From assembly GCA_963803775.1 (NCBI GenBank), contig CAWDNS010000001.1, positions 682,001 to 746,000 on the forward strand: a stretch of 64,000 bases of DNA, written 5' to 3'. Under the pieces are notes generated by a model. That model worked only from the letters and a program-made list of their open reading frames with translations. It was not told the DNA's origin and did no database searches. Shown here in pieces: positions 1 to 8,437 of the stretch (the first letter of the stretch is position 1; every line of letters starts with the position of its first letter). This DNA comes from JABCZH01 sp963803775. Its GTDB lineage: Bacteria > Acidobacteriota > Terriglobia > Terriglobales > Acidobacteriaceae. The translations under genes and the position numbers were made by a program.

Positions 1-378
1 GCCCACCACTAAGCCCAGTTCCGCTCTTCCCAGCTTAATGGAATCGGCGGCCTGCAGAATCGCTTCCATCCCCGTGCCGCAGACGCGCTGCACCAAGTGC
101 GACGGCACTTCGATCGGGACCCCGGAATAAAGCCCAATATGACGTGGCAGCATGTACGCGTCGAAACTTGCCTGCGCCATGTTGCCAGCGACGACCGTGT
201 TCACCGCCTCCGGCGAAACTCCTGACCGGCGAAACGCCTCGCGCGCAACCTTAATCCCTAAGTCGATGGGCGAGACCAGTCCAAGCACAGTGTTGTAGTC
301 CGCGAACGGTGTGCGGACGCCATCTAGCAACCAGATGTCGTCGTACTGTGACAGCAAACCCTTAGCACGTGCACCCAT
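1..378 (-). CDS. thiolase (acetyl-CoA acyltransferase family), partial
   Basis: The first 126 residues of a thiolase run off the left edge of the window. Thiolases condense or cleave acyl-CoA with CoA. The N-terminus shows the family opening around LLDGVRTPFADYN (residues 17-29) and the nucleophilic cysteine in QRVCGTGMEA (Cys100), where the acyl enzyme forms. I chose the ATG at 378 because an AAGG ribosome site lies just upstream; an ATG at 384 is also in frame. It lies 21 bases behind the HxlR gene on the same strand, so the two probably form an operon. A role in degrading acyl-CoA from the neighbouring catabolic genes is inferred. The C-terminal half with the second active-site Cys and His is outside the window. 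Confidence 0.85.
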   Translation of the reverse strand, partial: MGARAKGLLSQYDDIWLLDGVRTPFADYNTVLGLVSPIDLGIKVAREAFRRSGVSPEAVNTVVAGNMAQASFDAYMLPRHIGLYSGVPIEVPSHLVQRVCGTGMEAILQAADSIKLGRAELGLVVG

Positions 379-399
379 AACCATCCTTCAATAGAGGTA

Positions 400-798
400 T
401 CAAACTGCAATCGCTTCCTCAGCAGATGTAGATGTCCGTTTCGCTAGGCTTGACACTTTTTGTGCGCGAATGTGACTCTTGGGGATGCCGTACCGGGCGC
501 GGTGTTTGTCTCCCCAGGCGGACATCAGCTTGAGAATCGGCTTCAAACTCTCCCCGTGCCGGGTGAGCGAGTATTCAACTTTGGGCGGCACCACGGCGTA
601 CACCTTGCGATGGACGATCTCATCATGCTCCAGTTCTCTGAGATGTTGCGTGAGCATTTTCTTGGTCAGTCCCGGAATCAATTTCTGTAGTTGGCCAAAT
701 CGCCGCGTCCCGCCCTCCAGATAAAAAAGAATCATCGGCTTCCACTTACCCCCAATGATGTCCGCCGTCAATTTAACCGGGCAATAAAACTCCTCCAT
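400..798 (-). CDS. HxlR-family transcriptional regulator
   Basis: A 132-residue winged-helix protein of the HxlR family. It shows the family signature: an N-terminal Cys (Cys6) followed by a GGKWKPMILFYLEGGTRRF-like helix, then the recognition-helix region LTKKMLTQHLRELEHDEIV and the wing (VEYSLTRHGESL). These proteins are usually local DNA-binding switches responding to aldehydes, redox or aromatic compounds. A GGAGG site sits seven bases before the ATG. The gene is transcribed away from the catabolic run starting at 913, and the 114-base gap contains a 7-bp inverted repeat that could be its operator. It is followed by the thiolase. The inducer cannot be read from the sequence. Confidence 0.9.
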   Translation of the reverse strand: MEEFYCPVKLTADIIGGKWKPMILFYLEGGTRRFGQLQKLIPGLTKKMLTQHLRELEHDEIVHRKVYAVVPPKVEYSLTRHGESLKPILKLMSAWGDKHRARYGIPKSHIRAQKVSSLAKRTSTSAEEAIAV

Positions 799-814
799 CG
801 CAAAGCCTCCATTC

Positions 815-840
815 AGGCACCAGGTTACAGAAAGGTGCCT
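815..840. promoter_or_regulatory. inverted repeat, candidate HxlR operator
   Basis: AGGCACC (815-821) and GGTGCCT (834-840) form a perfect 7-bp inverted repeat with a 12-base spacer. It lies between the divergent HxlR gene and the oxidoreductase gene at 913. Position and spacing suit a dimeric winged-helix repressor; assignment to this HxlR is inference. Confidence 0.4.
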
Positions 841-912
841 ACTAGCAATAAAGATACTTTAGCCTAAAATCGCCTTCCGGGGCCAGCCCTACGTAATAGA
901 ACGAGCCGAGCC

Positions 913-2025
913 ATGAACAATAAACGACCTGTGGTCATTTACGGCGCCAGCGGATTTTCAGGACGTCTGGTGGCCGAATTTCTCCGCGAGTACAACGTAC
1001 CCTTTATTGCCGCTGGCAGAAACCGAGCCAAGCTCGAGGACGTGATGAAGCATGTTCCCGGCATCGAGACTGCGGACTACGAATTCGTTGAGGTCGGAAA
1101 CTCGATTGATGAGCTGGCCAAGTTGTTTACCGGCGCGCGCGTCGTCTGCAACACGGTCGGCCCTTTTATATACAACGGCCCGCGAGTGATCGAGGCAGCG
1201 CTGCAAGCAGGTTGTCACTATCTCGACATCAGCGGCGAACAGACCTGGATCCGCGAAGTGTCGGAAAAGTGGGGCAGCAGGTTCGCGCAGAAAGGCCTTG
1301 TGGCCGCACCCGCCACCGCCTTCATGTCCGCGGTCAGTGACGCCGCGATTCGTGTCTGCCTGGAGAAAGCCGCTGTCGACACCATTGAGACGGTAACTAT
1401 GTTCAGGGGCATTCCGACCTTTGGCTCGACCCAAACCATCTTTGCCGTGATCCAAACCGAGGCGCACTACCTCGAGCAGAATCAATACAAGCCCTGGCCT
1501 CGCGCCACACGCTACGACGTATCAATCCCAGGTTACGTTCAGAGTCAGTTGGCTCTCGCTTGGGGCGGCTTCCCGCAGACGGTCTGGTTCAAGAATCACC
1601 CTCAAGTGGCCAACCTGAAATCTTTCGGAGGCCTGCTTGATCGTCAAATCATGGAGGGTGTAGCGGCAACAGAAAAGATTTTCGAGGAACAGATTCGTCC
1701 ACTGCCGAAGCTGGAGCAGGAAAAGAAGCTCGCCGAAATGGCAAACGCGGTCCAGGGCGGCACCCCGCCGCGTGAAAATTCCCGCGAACAGCGCACCATT
1801 GATGTAATCGCCGGACGCGGCTCTATTGATTCCGTGCTGTGTGTGATTTTTGGCACCTGTTGCTATCGCCAGACCGGGCTCATCCAGGCATTTGCCGCTC
1901 ACCACCTGGTGCATGCACCGCCTCGCAAGGTTGGCTTCGTGTCTGCGGCAGAGGCATTCGGGCATCACGAACTGTTGCGAACCATCGAAAGCCATGGGCT
2001 CGCCAAAATGAAGCTGGATTTGTAG
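913..2025 (+). CDS. saccharopine dehydrogenase-like / trans-acting enoyl reductase family oxidoreductase
   Basis: A 370-residue protein with an N-terminal Rossmann fold. VVIYGASGFSGRLVAEFL (residues 7-24) carries the GxxGxxG nucleotide-binding loop, and the AAGRNRAKLE segment follows as in NAD(P)-dependent saccharopine dehydrogenase-like proteins. This family includes enoyl reductases that act on acyl chains and lysine-pathway enzymes; the substrate here cannot be read. It is the first gene of a same-strand run with the CoA ligase (14-base gap), the TIM-barrel protein, GalB-like and aldolase genes, so a step in ring-cleavage or acyl-CoA metabolism is plausible. I see only a weak ribosome site before the ATG. 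Confidence 0.75.
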   Translation: MNNKRPVVIYGASGFSGRLVAEFLREYNVPFIAAGRNRAKLEDVMKHVPGIETADYEFVEVGNSIDELAKLFTGARVVCNTVGPFIYNGPRVIEAALQAGCHYLDISGEQTWIREVSEKWGSRFAQKGLVAAPATAFMSAVSDAAIRVCLEKAAVDTIETVTMFRGIPTFGSTQTIFAVIQTEAHYLEQNQYKPWPRATRYDVSIPGYVQSQLALAWGGFPQTVWFKNHPQVANLKSFGGLLDRQIMEGVAATEKIFEEQIRPLPKLEQEKKLAEMANAVQGGTPPRENSREQRTIDVIAGRGSIDSVLCVIFGTCCYRQTGLIQAFAAHHLVHAPPRKVGFVSAAEAFGHHELLRTIESHGLAKMKLDL

Positions 2026-2039
2026 TTGGACCCCAGGCC

Positions 2040-3608
2040 ATGCGCGCAATTGACTACTTCGACAAGGGAGCCGATGCCAACCCCGGCCGCACCGCGATCA
2101 TCGACGGCGACGCCCGCTATTCATACTGCGAGATCCGTGCCATCACCGAGCGGATTGCTCGCGCCATGTGGTTCGAGGGTCTGCGCGGCGAACGCTGCGC
2201 CGGCATTTATTCGCAGAACGATGCGCGTGTTCTGTTCTGCATGCTGGGAATCATGCGTGCCGGTGCTGTGTGGGTTCCAATTAACTATCGCAACGCCATC
2301 GACGCCAACGTTGAGTACATGAATTACGTCGAGATGGAGTGGTTGTTCTATCACAACAATTTTCGCGACAGTGTTGCCGAGATCAAGGCCCGTGTGCCCA
2401 CCTTGCGCCAGCTTGTCTGTCTCGACGCGGATGACGGCGGCAACCCTTCGCTAGAAACGTTTATGCAGCGCGGGCAGACAGATGTAGAGCGAGAATGGGC
2501 CGATGCACAAGGGAACATCGACCGCCTAGTCGGATTGGTTCCAACCGGCGGTACCACCGGCCCGGCTAAGGGCGTGCAAGTCACCAGCCTTGCCTGGGGC
2601 ACCATGACGGAAATGGCCACGCATTACTGGCGGGGTAGCGGAGCCGATTCAGTTTGCCTGAATACTGCGCCGCTTTCCCATGCGGCCGGAGTAGTCGCCT
2701 TCACCATGTCCGCTATCGGCGCCACCAACGTCATCATGCCCAAGTTCGATGCAGGGGAAGTGTTGCGCAACATCCAGCATTACAAGATCACGCATCTTTT
2801 CCTTCCCCCAACTGCTTTCTATAATTTGCTGGCGCATCCTGACGTTGGGAAGTTCGACTATTCCACTCTGCAAGTTTTTCTTTTAGCCGGTTCGCCGGTT
2901 TCGCCCGACAAACTCAAGCGCGGGGTTGAGATTTTCGGTCCGTGCATCTGCCAGTCTTACGGCCAGACCGAAGCGCCCATGCTACTGACGTTTCTCGATT
3001 CCAAGACTCTTGCGGCCGCCGCGGCAGGAGACCATCCTGAGCGGCTGGCCAGCTGCGGCAAGCCCACTTCGGCGGTTCGTCTTGCCATCATGGACGACCA
3101 TGGCCACATCCTACCTCGCCACCAAGTCGGTGAGATCGTCGCTCGCGGCACGCTGGTCACGGCAGGCTATTACAAGATGCCAGACGCAACCTCTGAAATC
3201 CGCAAGTTTGGCTGGCATCATACTGGCGACGTCGGCTACCTCGACGAAGACGGCTATGTATATATCGTTGACCGCAAGAAAGACATGATCATCACCGGCG
3301 GATTCAATGTATATTGCGCCGAGGTTGAAGCCGCCATTATGTCCCTCCCCCAGGTCCATGAATGCGCAGTGATCGGTGTCCCCGACGACACTTGGGGCGA
3401 GGCAGTTAAAGCCGTCATCGTTCTAGTCTCTGTAGAAACGTTGAGGGAAGACGCCGTCATCGCCCACTGCAAGGCAAAACTCGGAGGCGTAAAATCGCCG
3501 AAGTCTGTCGAGTTCTGGCCGGAGATTCCCAAGACTCCGGCAGGCAAAATTGATCGCAAGGCGATTCGCAAACCTTATTGGGCACAAGCGGAACGAGAAG
3601 TTCACTAG
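2040..3608 (+). CDS. AMP-dependent acyl-CoA synthetase (ligase)
   Basis: A 522-residue ANL-superfamily enzyme that adenylates a carboxylic acid and joins it to CoA. The phosphate-binding loop LVPTGGTTGPAKGV, the adenylate motif YGQTEAP, the HTGDVGYLDEDG motif, the hinge DRKKDMIITGGFNVY and the C-terminal catalytic lysine motif TPAGKIDRKAIR are all present and in order. The open reading frame extends upstream into the previous gene, but the ATG at 2040 (MRAIDYFDKG) gives the usual N-terminus and sits 14 bases after the preceding stop. The substrate is unknown; neighbours suggest an aromatic or ring-cleavage-derived acid. Full length, no missing motif. Confidence 0.9.
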   Translation: MRAIDYFDKGADANPGRTAIIDGDARYSYCEIRAITERIARAMWFEGLRGERCAGIYSQNDARVLFCMLGIMRAGAVWVPINYRNAIDANVEYMNYVEMEWLFYHNNFRDSVAEIKARVPTLRQLVCLDADDGGNPSLETFMQRGQTDVEREWADAQGNIDRLVGLVPTGGTTGPAKGVQVTSLAWGTMTEMATHYWRGSGADSVCLNTAPLSHAAGVVAFTMSAIGATNVIMPKFDAGEVLRNIQHYKITHLFLPPTAFYNLLAHPDVGKFDYSTLQVFLLAGSPVSPDKLKRGVEIFGPCICQSYGQTEAPMLLTFLDSKTLAAAAAGDHPERLASCGKPTSAVRLAIMDDHGHILPRHQVGEIVARGTLVTAGYYKMPDATSEIRKFGWHHTGDVGYLDEDGYVYIVDRKKDMIITGGFNVYCAEVEAAIMSLPQVHECAVIGVPDDTWGEAVKAVIVLVSVETLREDAVIAHCKAKLGGVKSPKSVEFWPEIPKTPAGKIDRKAIRKPYWAQAEREVH

Positions 3609-3745
3609 TTGAAACGGAAGCCATTTGTGACCACGGTCGTCGTTCCGAAGGCAGGCGGAGTTACTAGTACCAAAGCCATCGTACCCCGTTGGGTCAGTAC
3701 GACCATGGCCCAATTTGCCGACTGTTAATTACGGACAGCATAAGC

Positions 3746-4663
3746 ATGCAACCTCAAACCGCCTCATCTATCTCTGACCGAGCTTGGGAAGCGATTCAGG
3801 GCGCTTTCGACCTGCAGGTACACGTTGCACCCGATGTAATCGGCCGGCGCATCGATGACATTGACCTGGCGCGTGAATTCCTGGCGCGGGGATTACGCGG
3901 CTTCGTGCTGAAGTCGCACTACGTGCAGACCGGAGAACGCGCGAAAGTGGTTTCGAAGGCAGTACCCGGCATCGCTGCCTATGGAGCGCTTACGCTTAAC
4001 CACGCAGTCGGAGGGCTCAATCCCGTGGCCGTGGAAATCGCCGGACGCTCTCACTGCAAGATCGTCTGGATGCCAACCGTCGACGCAGAAAATGAAACCG
4101 CTGGAGTGCCCGGAGCCACGCACAGGAAGCTTCCCTTCTGGGCTGAGATTCAGCAGGAGTTGTCAGCCATGGGAATCTCGCCGCCGCGCATCAGCGTATT
4201 GGATTCGTCAGGTCAAATCTCGCAGCCCACGCGCACCTGCCTCGAGTTGATTGCGAAACGCGATATGGTCCTCGCTACCGGACACCTGGGGCGGCACGAG
4301 ATTTTTCCACTGGTGAAGACCGCCCGCGAGATGAAGGTCAAGAAAGTAATAGTCACTCACGCCGAGTTCCCTTCCCAGAATCTTTCCGCGGAAGAACAGG
4401 TTAAACTGGCTGTAATGGGCGCGATGATCGAGCACTGCTTTACCACTATGCACACTGGCAAAGCCCCGTGGGACGCCGTTCTGCTTAGCATCCGGGCGGC
4501 CGGGCCTGAGTCTTGCATTCTTTCTACCGACCTGGGGCAAACCATTAACCCTCCGGTGGCGGAAGGCTTCGCCATGTTTGCGCAAAAGCTATTGGACGGC
4601 GGCTTCTCGCTCGACGAAGTACGCCGCATGGCAGTTACGAACCCGGCGGCATACGTCGCATGA
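3746..4663 (+). CDS. DUF6282-like TIM-barrel (amidohydrolase-like) protein
   Basis: A 305-residue protein resembling the DUF6282 group of metal-dependent-hydrolase-like barrels. The characteristic N-terminal stretch is DLQVHVAPDVIGRRIDDI (residues 22-39), followed by GFVLKSHYVQT and later ATGHLGRHEIF and VTHAEFP. Related proteins normally begin D-x-H-x-H, so the first metal-ligand histidine appears to be Gln24 here, with His26 kept. Start chosen at 3746 because earlier in-frame codons lack family similarity. The next gene starts seven bases after the stop. Function is not established; it may act on a ring-cleavage intermediate or be a catalytically altered relative. Confidence 0.6.
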   Translation: MQPQTASSISDRAWEAIQGAFDLQVHVAPDVIGRRIDDIDLAREFLARGLRGFVLKSHYVQTGERAKVVSKAVPGIAAYGALTLNHAVGGLNPVAVEIAGRSHCKIVWMPTVDAENETAGVPGATHRKLPFWAEIQQELSAMGISPPRISVLDSSGQISQPTRTCLELIAKRDMVLATGHLGRHEIFPLVKTAREMKVKKVIVTHAEFPSQNLSAEEQVKLAVMGAMIEHCFTTMHTGKAPWDAVLLSIRAAGPESCILSTDLGQTINPPVAEGFAMFAQKLLDGGFSLDEVRRMAVTNPAAYVA

Positions 4664-4670
4664 ACACATT

Positions 4671-5396
4671 ATGAGCAATTCCAACCCGACAATTTTGGTG
4701 GTCAGCGCGCATGCTGCAGACTTTGTGTGGCGCGCGGGAGGCACAATCGCCCTCTACGCCGGCCGGGGATACAAGGTGCGGATTCTGTGCCTGTCGTATG
4801 GCGAGCGCGGCGAGTCCGAGCAATTGTGGAAGCAACCCGGCATGACACTCGAACGCGTGAAGGAGTCCCGCCGAGCCGAGTCACAGAGGGCCGCTGAACT
4901 GTTGGGCGCGGAGATCCGCTTCTTCGATTCCGGCGATTACCCGCTCAAGCCATCTGCAGAAACCGTGCAAGCCATGGTTGAAGAATTCCGGCGCTATCAG
5001 CCGCAGTTTGTGCTGACTCACTCGCCCTACGATCCCTACAATCCAGATCATGACGAAGCCTGCCAGTTCACGCTACGCACTCGTGTGTATGCTCAGGCTG
5101 CTGGTTATCCCGCAGAAAGTACGAAGTTGGAAGCGCCGCCGGTTTTCATGTTTGAGCCACACCAGCCGGAACAATGTCACTTCAAGCCGCAAGTACTGCT
5201 CGATATCACCCCCGCATTCGACCACAAGCGTAAAGCGATGGAATCCATGGAGGCGCAGGAACACTTGTGGCAGTACTACAGCGACCTGGGACTGCGTCGA
5301 GGAACGCAAGCCGCACGTAATTCAGGGAAAAAAGAAATCAAGTACGCCGAGGCCTACCAGCGCTACTATCCCCAGGTCACGAGTGAACTAACATAA
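4671..5396 (+). CDS. galB: PIG-L family protein, GalB-like 4-oxalomesaconate (4-carboxy-2-hydroxymuconate) hydratase
   Basis: A 241-residue zinc-dependent LmbE/PIG-L fold protein. The N-terminal metal site reads VVSAHAADFVWRAGG (His14, Asp17) in place of the deacetylase AHPDDE, and a second metal ligand lies in NPDHDEA (His127). The HAAD variant with LSYGERGES is what I recall of Pseudomonas GalB, a PIG-L member that hydrates the ring-cleavage product of gallate. The gene directly after it is a LigK/GalC-type aldolase, the next enzyme of that pathway, which supports the call. A sugar or lipid deacetylase is the alternative. The start ATG at 4671 lies just behind the previous stop without a clear ribosome site. 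Confidence 0.7.
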   Translation: MSNSNPTILVVSAHAADFVWRAGGTIALYAGRGYKVRILCLSYGERGESEQLWKQPGMTLERVKESRRAESQRAAELLGAEIRFFDSGDYPLKPSAETVQAMVEEFRRYQPQFVLTHSPYDPYNPDHDEACQFTLRTRVYAQAAGYPAESTKLEAPPVFMFEPHQPEQCHFKPQVLLDITPAFDHKRKAMESMEAQEHLWQYYSDLGLRRGTQAARNSGKKEIKYAEAYQRYYPQVTSELT

Positions 5397-5418
5397 CTGA
5401 GAACCGAGATCTGGTTTC

Positions 5419-6114
5419 ATGAAACCTAGAATTATTCGCAAGATCGATCGCCCTCCCGCCGATGTTGCGCGCCTTCTCGGCGAACTCGGCGTGGCTACGG
5501 TGTACGAGGCCCAAGGGCGCACTGGATTGATGCGCCCCTACATGCGGCCCATTTACCCGTCCGCTCGAGTCGCGGGGCCGGCGGTTACGGTTCTCTGTCC
5601 CGCTGGCGACAATCTGATGATTCATGCTGCCGTAGAAATTTGTTCTCCGGGTGATGTTCTGGTGGTCGCCACCACAGAAGACTCGACAACTGCCTTGTTC
5701 GGCGAGTTGCTCGCCACTTCCTGCCGTGCTCACGGGGTGGCGGGCCTGGTGATTGATGCGGGCGTGCGGGATAGCGCCGACCTGACCGCCATGAATTTCC
5801 CCGTGTGGTCAAAAGCCATTTCAGCGCAAGGCCCGGTCAGAGTAATCGCCGGATCGGTGAACGTCGAGATAGTTTGCGCCGACGCTCTGGTTCGCGCTGG
5901 AGATGTCATCGTGGGCGATCAGGACGGCGTGGTGGTGGTCCCACTTGAAAATGCAGCGACCGTGGCCGACCTCGCGCAGCAGCGGCAGGCTAAAGAAGTT
6001 CGGAACAGGGAGCGCTTTCGCTCCGGTGAACTTGGGCTCGACATGTATGGTTTGCGTTCGAAGCTGGCCGAGTTGGGCGTGGAATACGTTGATTCAGACC
6101 AGCACGAGAAATGA
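5419..6114 (+). CDS. RraA-family aldolase, 4-carboxy-4-hydroxy-2-oxoadipate / HMG aldolase (LigK/GalC-like)
   Basis: A 231-residue protein of the RraA/class II pyruvate aldolase family, which cleaves 4-carboxy-4-hydroxy-2-oxoadipate or 4-hydroxy-4-methyl-2-oxoglutarate to pyruvate plus oxaloacetate or pyruvate. It shows LGELGVATVYEAQGRTGLM near the N-terminus, the phosphate/pyruvate pocket region GDNLMIHAAVEICSPGDVLVV, the GLVIDAGVRDSADL motif (with the Arg and Asp expected at the metal site) and GDVIVGDQDGVVVVP. It is the last gene of the run after the GalB-like gene and is convergent with the aldehyde dehydrogenase. RraA itself, an RNase E inhibitor, is about 160 residues, so an aldolase is more likely. 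Confidence 0.8.
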   Translation: MKPRIIRKIDRPPADVARLLGELGVATVYEAQGRTGLMRPYMRPIYPSARVAGPAVTVLCPAGDNLMIHAAVEICSPGDVLVVATTEDSTTALFGELLATSCRAHGVAGLVIDAGVRDSADLTAMNFPVWSKAISAQGPVRVIAGSVNVEIVCADALVRAGDVIVGDQDGVVVVPLENAATVADLAQQRQAKEVRNRERFRSGELGLDMYGLRSKLAELGVEYVDSDQHEK

Positions 6115-6123
6115 TCAATCGCC

Positions 6124-7602
6124 TCACGATGCCTTAGTCGCGATCTCAAACGGATAATGCCTCGGCTTGTGCTGTACCGAAATCCATTTCATCGTGGTGA
6201 ACTCTTCGAGCGCCCACTTGCCATTCAAGCGGCCAACTCCCGACGCTTTCTCTCCACCAAAAGCGATCAACGGATCATCATTGATGGTGCCGTCGTTGAC
6301 ATGCACCATCCCCGAATCCACTTGCTTAGCCAGTTCCGCACCGCGCTCAGCATCCTTGGTATGGATCGCACCGCTCAGGCCGTAAGGACTGTCATTGGCG
6401 ATTCGCAGCGCTTCTTCTTCGGTGTCGAATGGCATGACGCACACTGCCGGCCCGAACATTTCGTTCTGCGCCACCCACATGTTGGATTTAACGTCGGCGA
6501 ACACCGTCGGCGAAGCCAAGGTGCCTTCGACTTTCCCGCGTAGAACCGCCTTCGTACCTTCATCGATTCCGCGTTGCACCTGCTTGGCGAAGGTCTGAGC
6601 CTGCCTTTCGTTGATCAGCGGCCCCAGTTCGGTCTCGGGATTCCTCGGGTCGCCTATTTTGAGCTTCGATACTCGATCCACAAACTGTTTCAGGAATTTG
6701 TCGTAAACCCCGCGCTGCACCAGAATCCGGTTGGTGCACATACACACCTGCCCCTGGTGGGCAAATCGGCTAAACACAGCTGCGTTCACCGCTGTGTTCA
6801 GATCGGCATCGTTCATCACAATGAAGGCGCTGTTTCCGCCGAGCTCGAGGATGGCCTTCTTCAGCGCTTTACCCGCAATCCCGCCAATGTGACGTCCCAC
6901 ACCTTCGGACCCAGTGAAGGAAATGATGCGCGGCACTGGATGCTCGACAAACGCATCTCCAATCTCGCCAATGTCCACGACAATCACATTAAGCAGGCCC
7001 TTGGGAATTCCCGCTTCTTCAAAGATCTTGGCGACCAGCGTGCCTCCGGTGATCGGCGTGTCGTCATGCGGTTTAAGCACCACGCCATTCCCGGCCCCCA
7101 ACGCGGGCGCCACTGACCGCATGCTCAGATTGAATGGAAAATTAAAAGGACTGATCACTCCCACCACGCCGGCGGGCACGCGATACAAACGGTTCTCTTT
7201 TCCATCCACCGTCGAAGGCAGAATCTCGCCCGTCATGCGCAGAGGATAAGTGGATGCCTCCTTGATGAACGTCTTCACCAGGAAGATTTCGATCATGGCT
7301 TTCAGTTGCGTGCCGCCCAGTTCTTCAATGATGATGTCGGCAATGTCGCCTTCGTTCTTCTCGATCCAGGCGATCGCCTTCTCCAGGACATTGCGCTTCT
7401 CGAACGGATTCACCTCCGCCCAGACTTTCTGCGCCGCGGCGGCAGCGCGGTAGGCTTCGTCCAGATCGGCGAGGCTGGCGAGCTTGAATTCTGCAATCGT
7501 TTTTCCGTTATAGGGATTGCGGTCAGCCAAAACCTTTTGACTCTTGCCGTCACGCCACATCCCGCCAATGTATTGTTGGTTCAGCCTGGCAAATTGGTTC
7601 AT
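6124..7602 (-). CDS. NAD(P)-dependent aldehyde dehydrogenase (vanillin/benzaldehyde dehydrogenase-like)
   Basis: A 492-residue aldehyde dehydrogenase superfamily enzyme oxidizing an aldehyde to the acid. The oxyanion Asn lies in ISPFNFPFN (Asn154), the NAD loop in FTGSEGVGRHI, the general base in LELGGNSA (Glu253) and the catalytic cysteine in HQGQVCMCT (Cys287). The internal ATG at 7602 has a GAGGGAG site upstream and gives the normal N-terminus; a longer frame adds 37 residues without similarity. It ends ten bases from the aldolase on the opposite strand. An aromatic aldehyde such as vanillin is a reasonable substrate given the neighbours, but is not shown by the sequence. Confidence 0.85.
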   Translation of the reverse strand: MNQFARLNQQYIGGMWRDGKSQKVLADRNPYNGKTIAEFKLASLADLDEAYRAAAAAQKVWAEVNPFEKRNVLEKAIAWIEKNEGDIADIIIEELGGTQLKAMIEIFLVKTFIKEASTYPLRMTGEILPSTVDGKENRLYRVPAGVVGVISPFNFPFNLSMRSVAPALGAGNGVVLKPHDDTPITGGTLVAKIFEEAGIPKGLLNVIVVDIGEIGDAFVEHPVPRIISFTGSEGVGRHIGGIAGKALKKAILELGGNSAFIVMNDADLNTAVNAAVFSRFAHQGQVCMCTNRILVQRGVYDKFLKQFVDRVSKLKIGDPRNPETELGPLINERQAQTFAKQVQRGIDEGTKAVLRGKVEGTLASPTVFADVKSNMWVAQNEMFGPAVCVMPFDTEEEALRIANDSPYGLSGAIHTKDAERGAELAKQVDSGMVHVNDGTINDDPLIAFGGEKASGVGRLNGKWALEEFTTMKWISVQHKPRHYPFEIATKAS

Positions 7603-7950
7603 GGAAAAACTCCCTCGGATAGCGAAACCACAACCATAGCGACCATGAAAGGTGCAGGCGCTTGGGACGGGTAACAGCCTACCACCCCTGCGCGGCTTTC
7701 TGGGAGTTGTCACCAGCCGCCAAGCGGGGAGCGCAAGCTCCCCGCTTTTCTTGTCTTTAGTCGCTTATGGGCGGGCCTGGGTTTCTCGCTGTCGGCCTTT
7801 TTCGCAAGGTGGACTCATTGGCGACAAGCACGGAAGTGTTCTAGAAACAACCTTTTCGGGGCATAATACCTCCTACTTATAGGACATGGGTGGCTATTGT
7901 AACCTTATCTTTTGATTCCCTGGGGGGGTATAATCATTGGTGGTCGGGGG
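7603..7950. other. 348-base intergenic region with orphan plus-strand terminator
   Basis: This gap separates the aldehyde dehydrogenase start (minus) from the next plus-strand gene. I find no convincing coding frame. It contains a strong plus-strand terminator (7722-7753) with no plus-strand gene before it, and a TATAAT at 7929-7934 that may serve the gene at 7951, although no good -35 box lies at the right distance. Confidence 0.5.
7722..7753 (+). terminator. Rho-independent terminator
   Basis: AAGCGGGGAGC (7722-7732) pairs perfectly with GCTCCCCGCTT (7737-7747) around a GCAA tetraloop, followed by TTCTTGTCTTT. Its polarity is plus-strand. The nearest upstream gene is on the minus strand, so it may end a short unannotated RNA. 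Confidence 0.75.
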
Positions 7951-8286
7951 ATGAAGAAAACGGGAAAAGTAGACCTCGTGGCTGGCTCGGCGCTTTCGTG
8001 GCGCGGGGCGCTTATTGGTCTGGTGATGTTTTCTCTGGTTATTAGTCTTGCGACACGCACCTTCCACCAGACGATTCCTCAAGGCGTTACCGTGCACTCC
8101 AACCCCGCCCAAGCCATGCGGCAACATATGGTTCGGGATGCCGTGCGATGGGTACCGCCGGTTCTCGTTTATACAGCCCAGCTGGCTCCCGTGTTTTACC
8201 CGCATGTTGCGCCCGCCGGCCCACCGATTCCCGCGCTCCTTCTGATCGAAGATAACCTCTACAATCGACCTCCTCCTTCCTGCTAA
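7951..8286 (+). CDS. small membrane-anchored hypothetical protein
   Basis: A 111-residue protein of unknown function. It has one hydrophobic segment at about residues 18-37 (WRGALIGLVMFSLVISLATR) after a short charged N-terminus, then a proline-rich tail (VAPAGPPIPALLL) ending in NRPPPSC, so most of it should lie outside the membrane. The ATG at 7951 follows a GGGGG stretch and is preferred over an upstream in-frame ATG at 7912. I do not recognise a family. Both ends and the downstream leader suggest a single-gene transcript. Confidence 0.5.
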   Translation: MKKTGKVDLVAGSALSWRGALIGLVMFSLVISLATRTFHQTIPQGVTVHSNPAQAMRQHMVRDAVRWVPPVLVYTAQLAPVFYPHVAPAGPPIPALLLIEDNLYNRPPPSC

Positions 8287-8364
8287 TCCTTCCTGCGAAT
8301 CTCTAGTTAAGTTGTTGTCATTAAATTTAGCCTTGGTCTTTGACTGAGGCGATGCGGCTTGCGA

Positions 8365-8437
8365 GCACGTACCCGTGCCACTGAGTTCGAACCGGTCAGG
8401 TTTTCCCGGAGGACCGGCAACGCATCTAAGGGTTGCC
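8365..8437 (+). promoter_or_regulatory. structured 5' leader with three consecutive hairpins
   Basis: Three stem-loops follow one another upstream of the gene at 8475: GCACG/CGTGC (8365-8378, 4-base loop), CCGGTC/GACCGG (8392-8417) and GGCAAC/GTTGCC (8416-8437). The second and third share G8416-G8417 and so are partly exclusive, as in a switching leader. A CCGG pair occurs again at 8442-8456. I could not match it to a known riboswitch class. Confidence 0.4.

Noticed and set aside
4671..5396. ordinary sugar deacetylase
   Set aside because: The metal motif is HAAD rather than HPDD and the next gene is the pathway aldolase, which favours a GalB-like hydratase; kept as an alternative.
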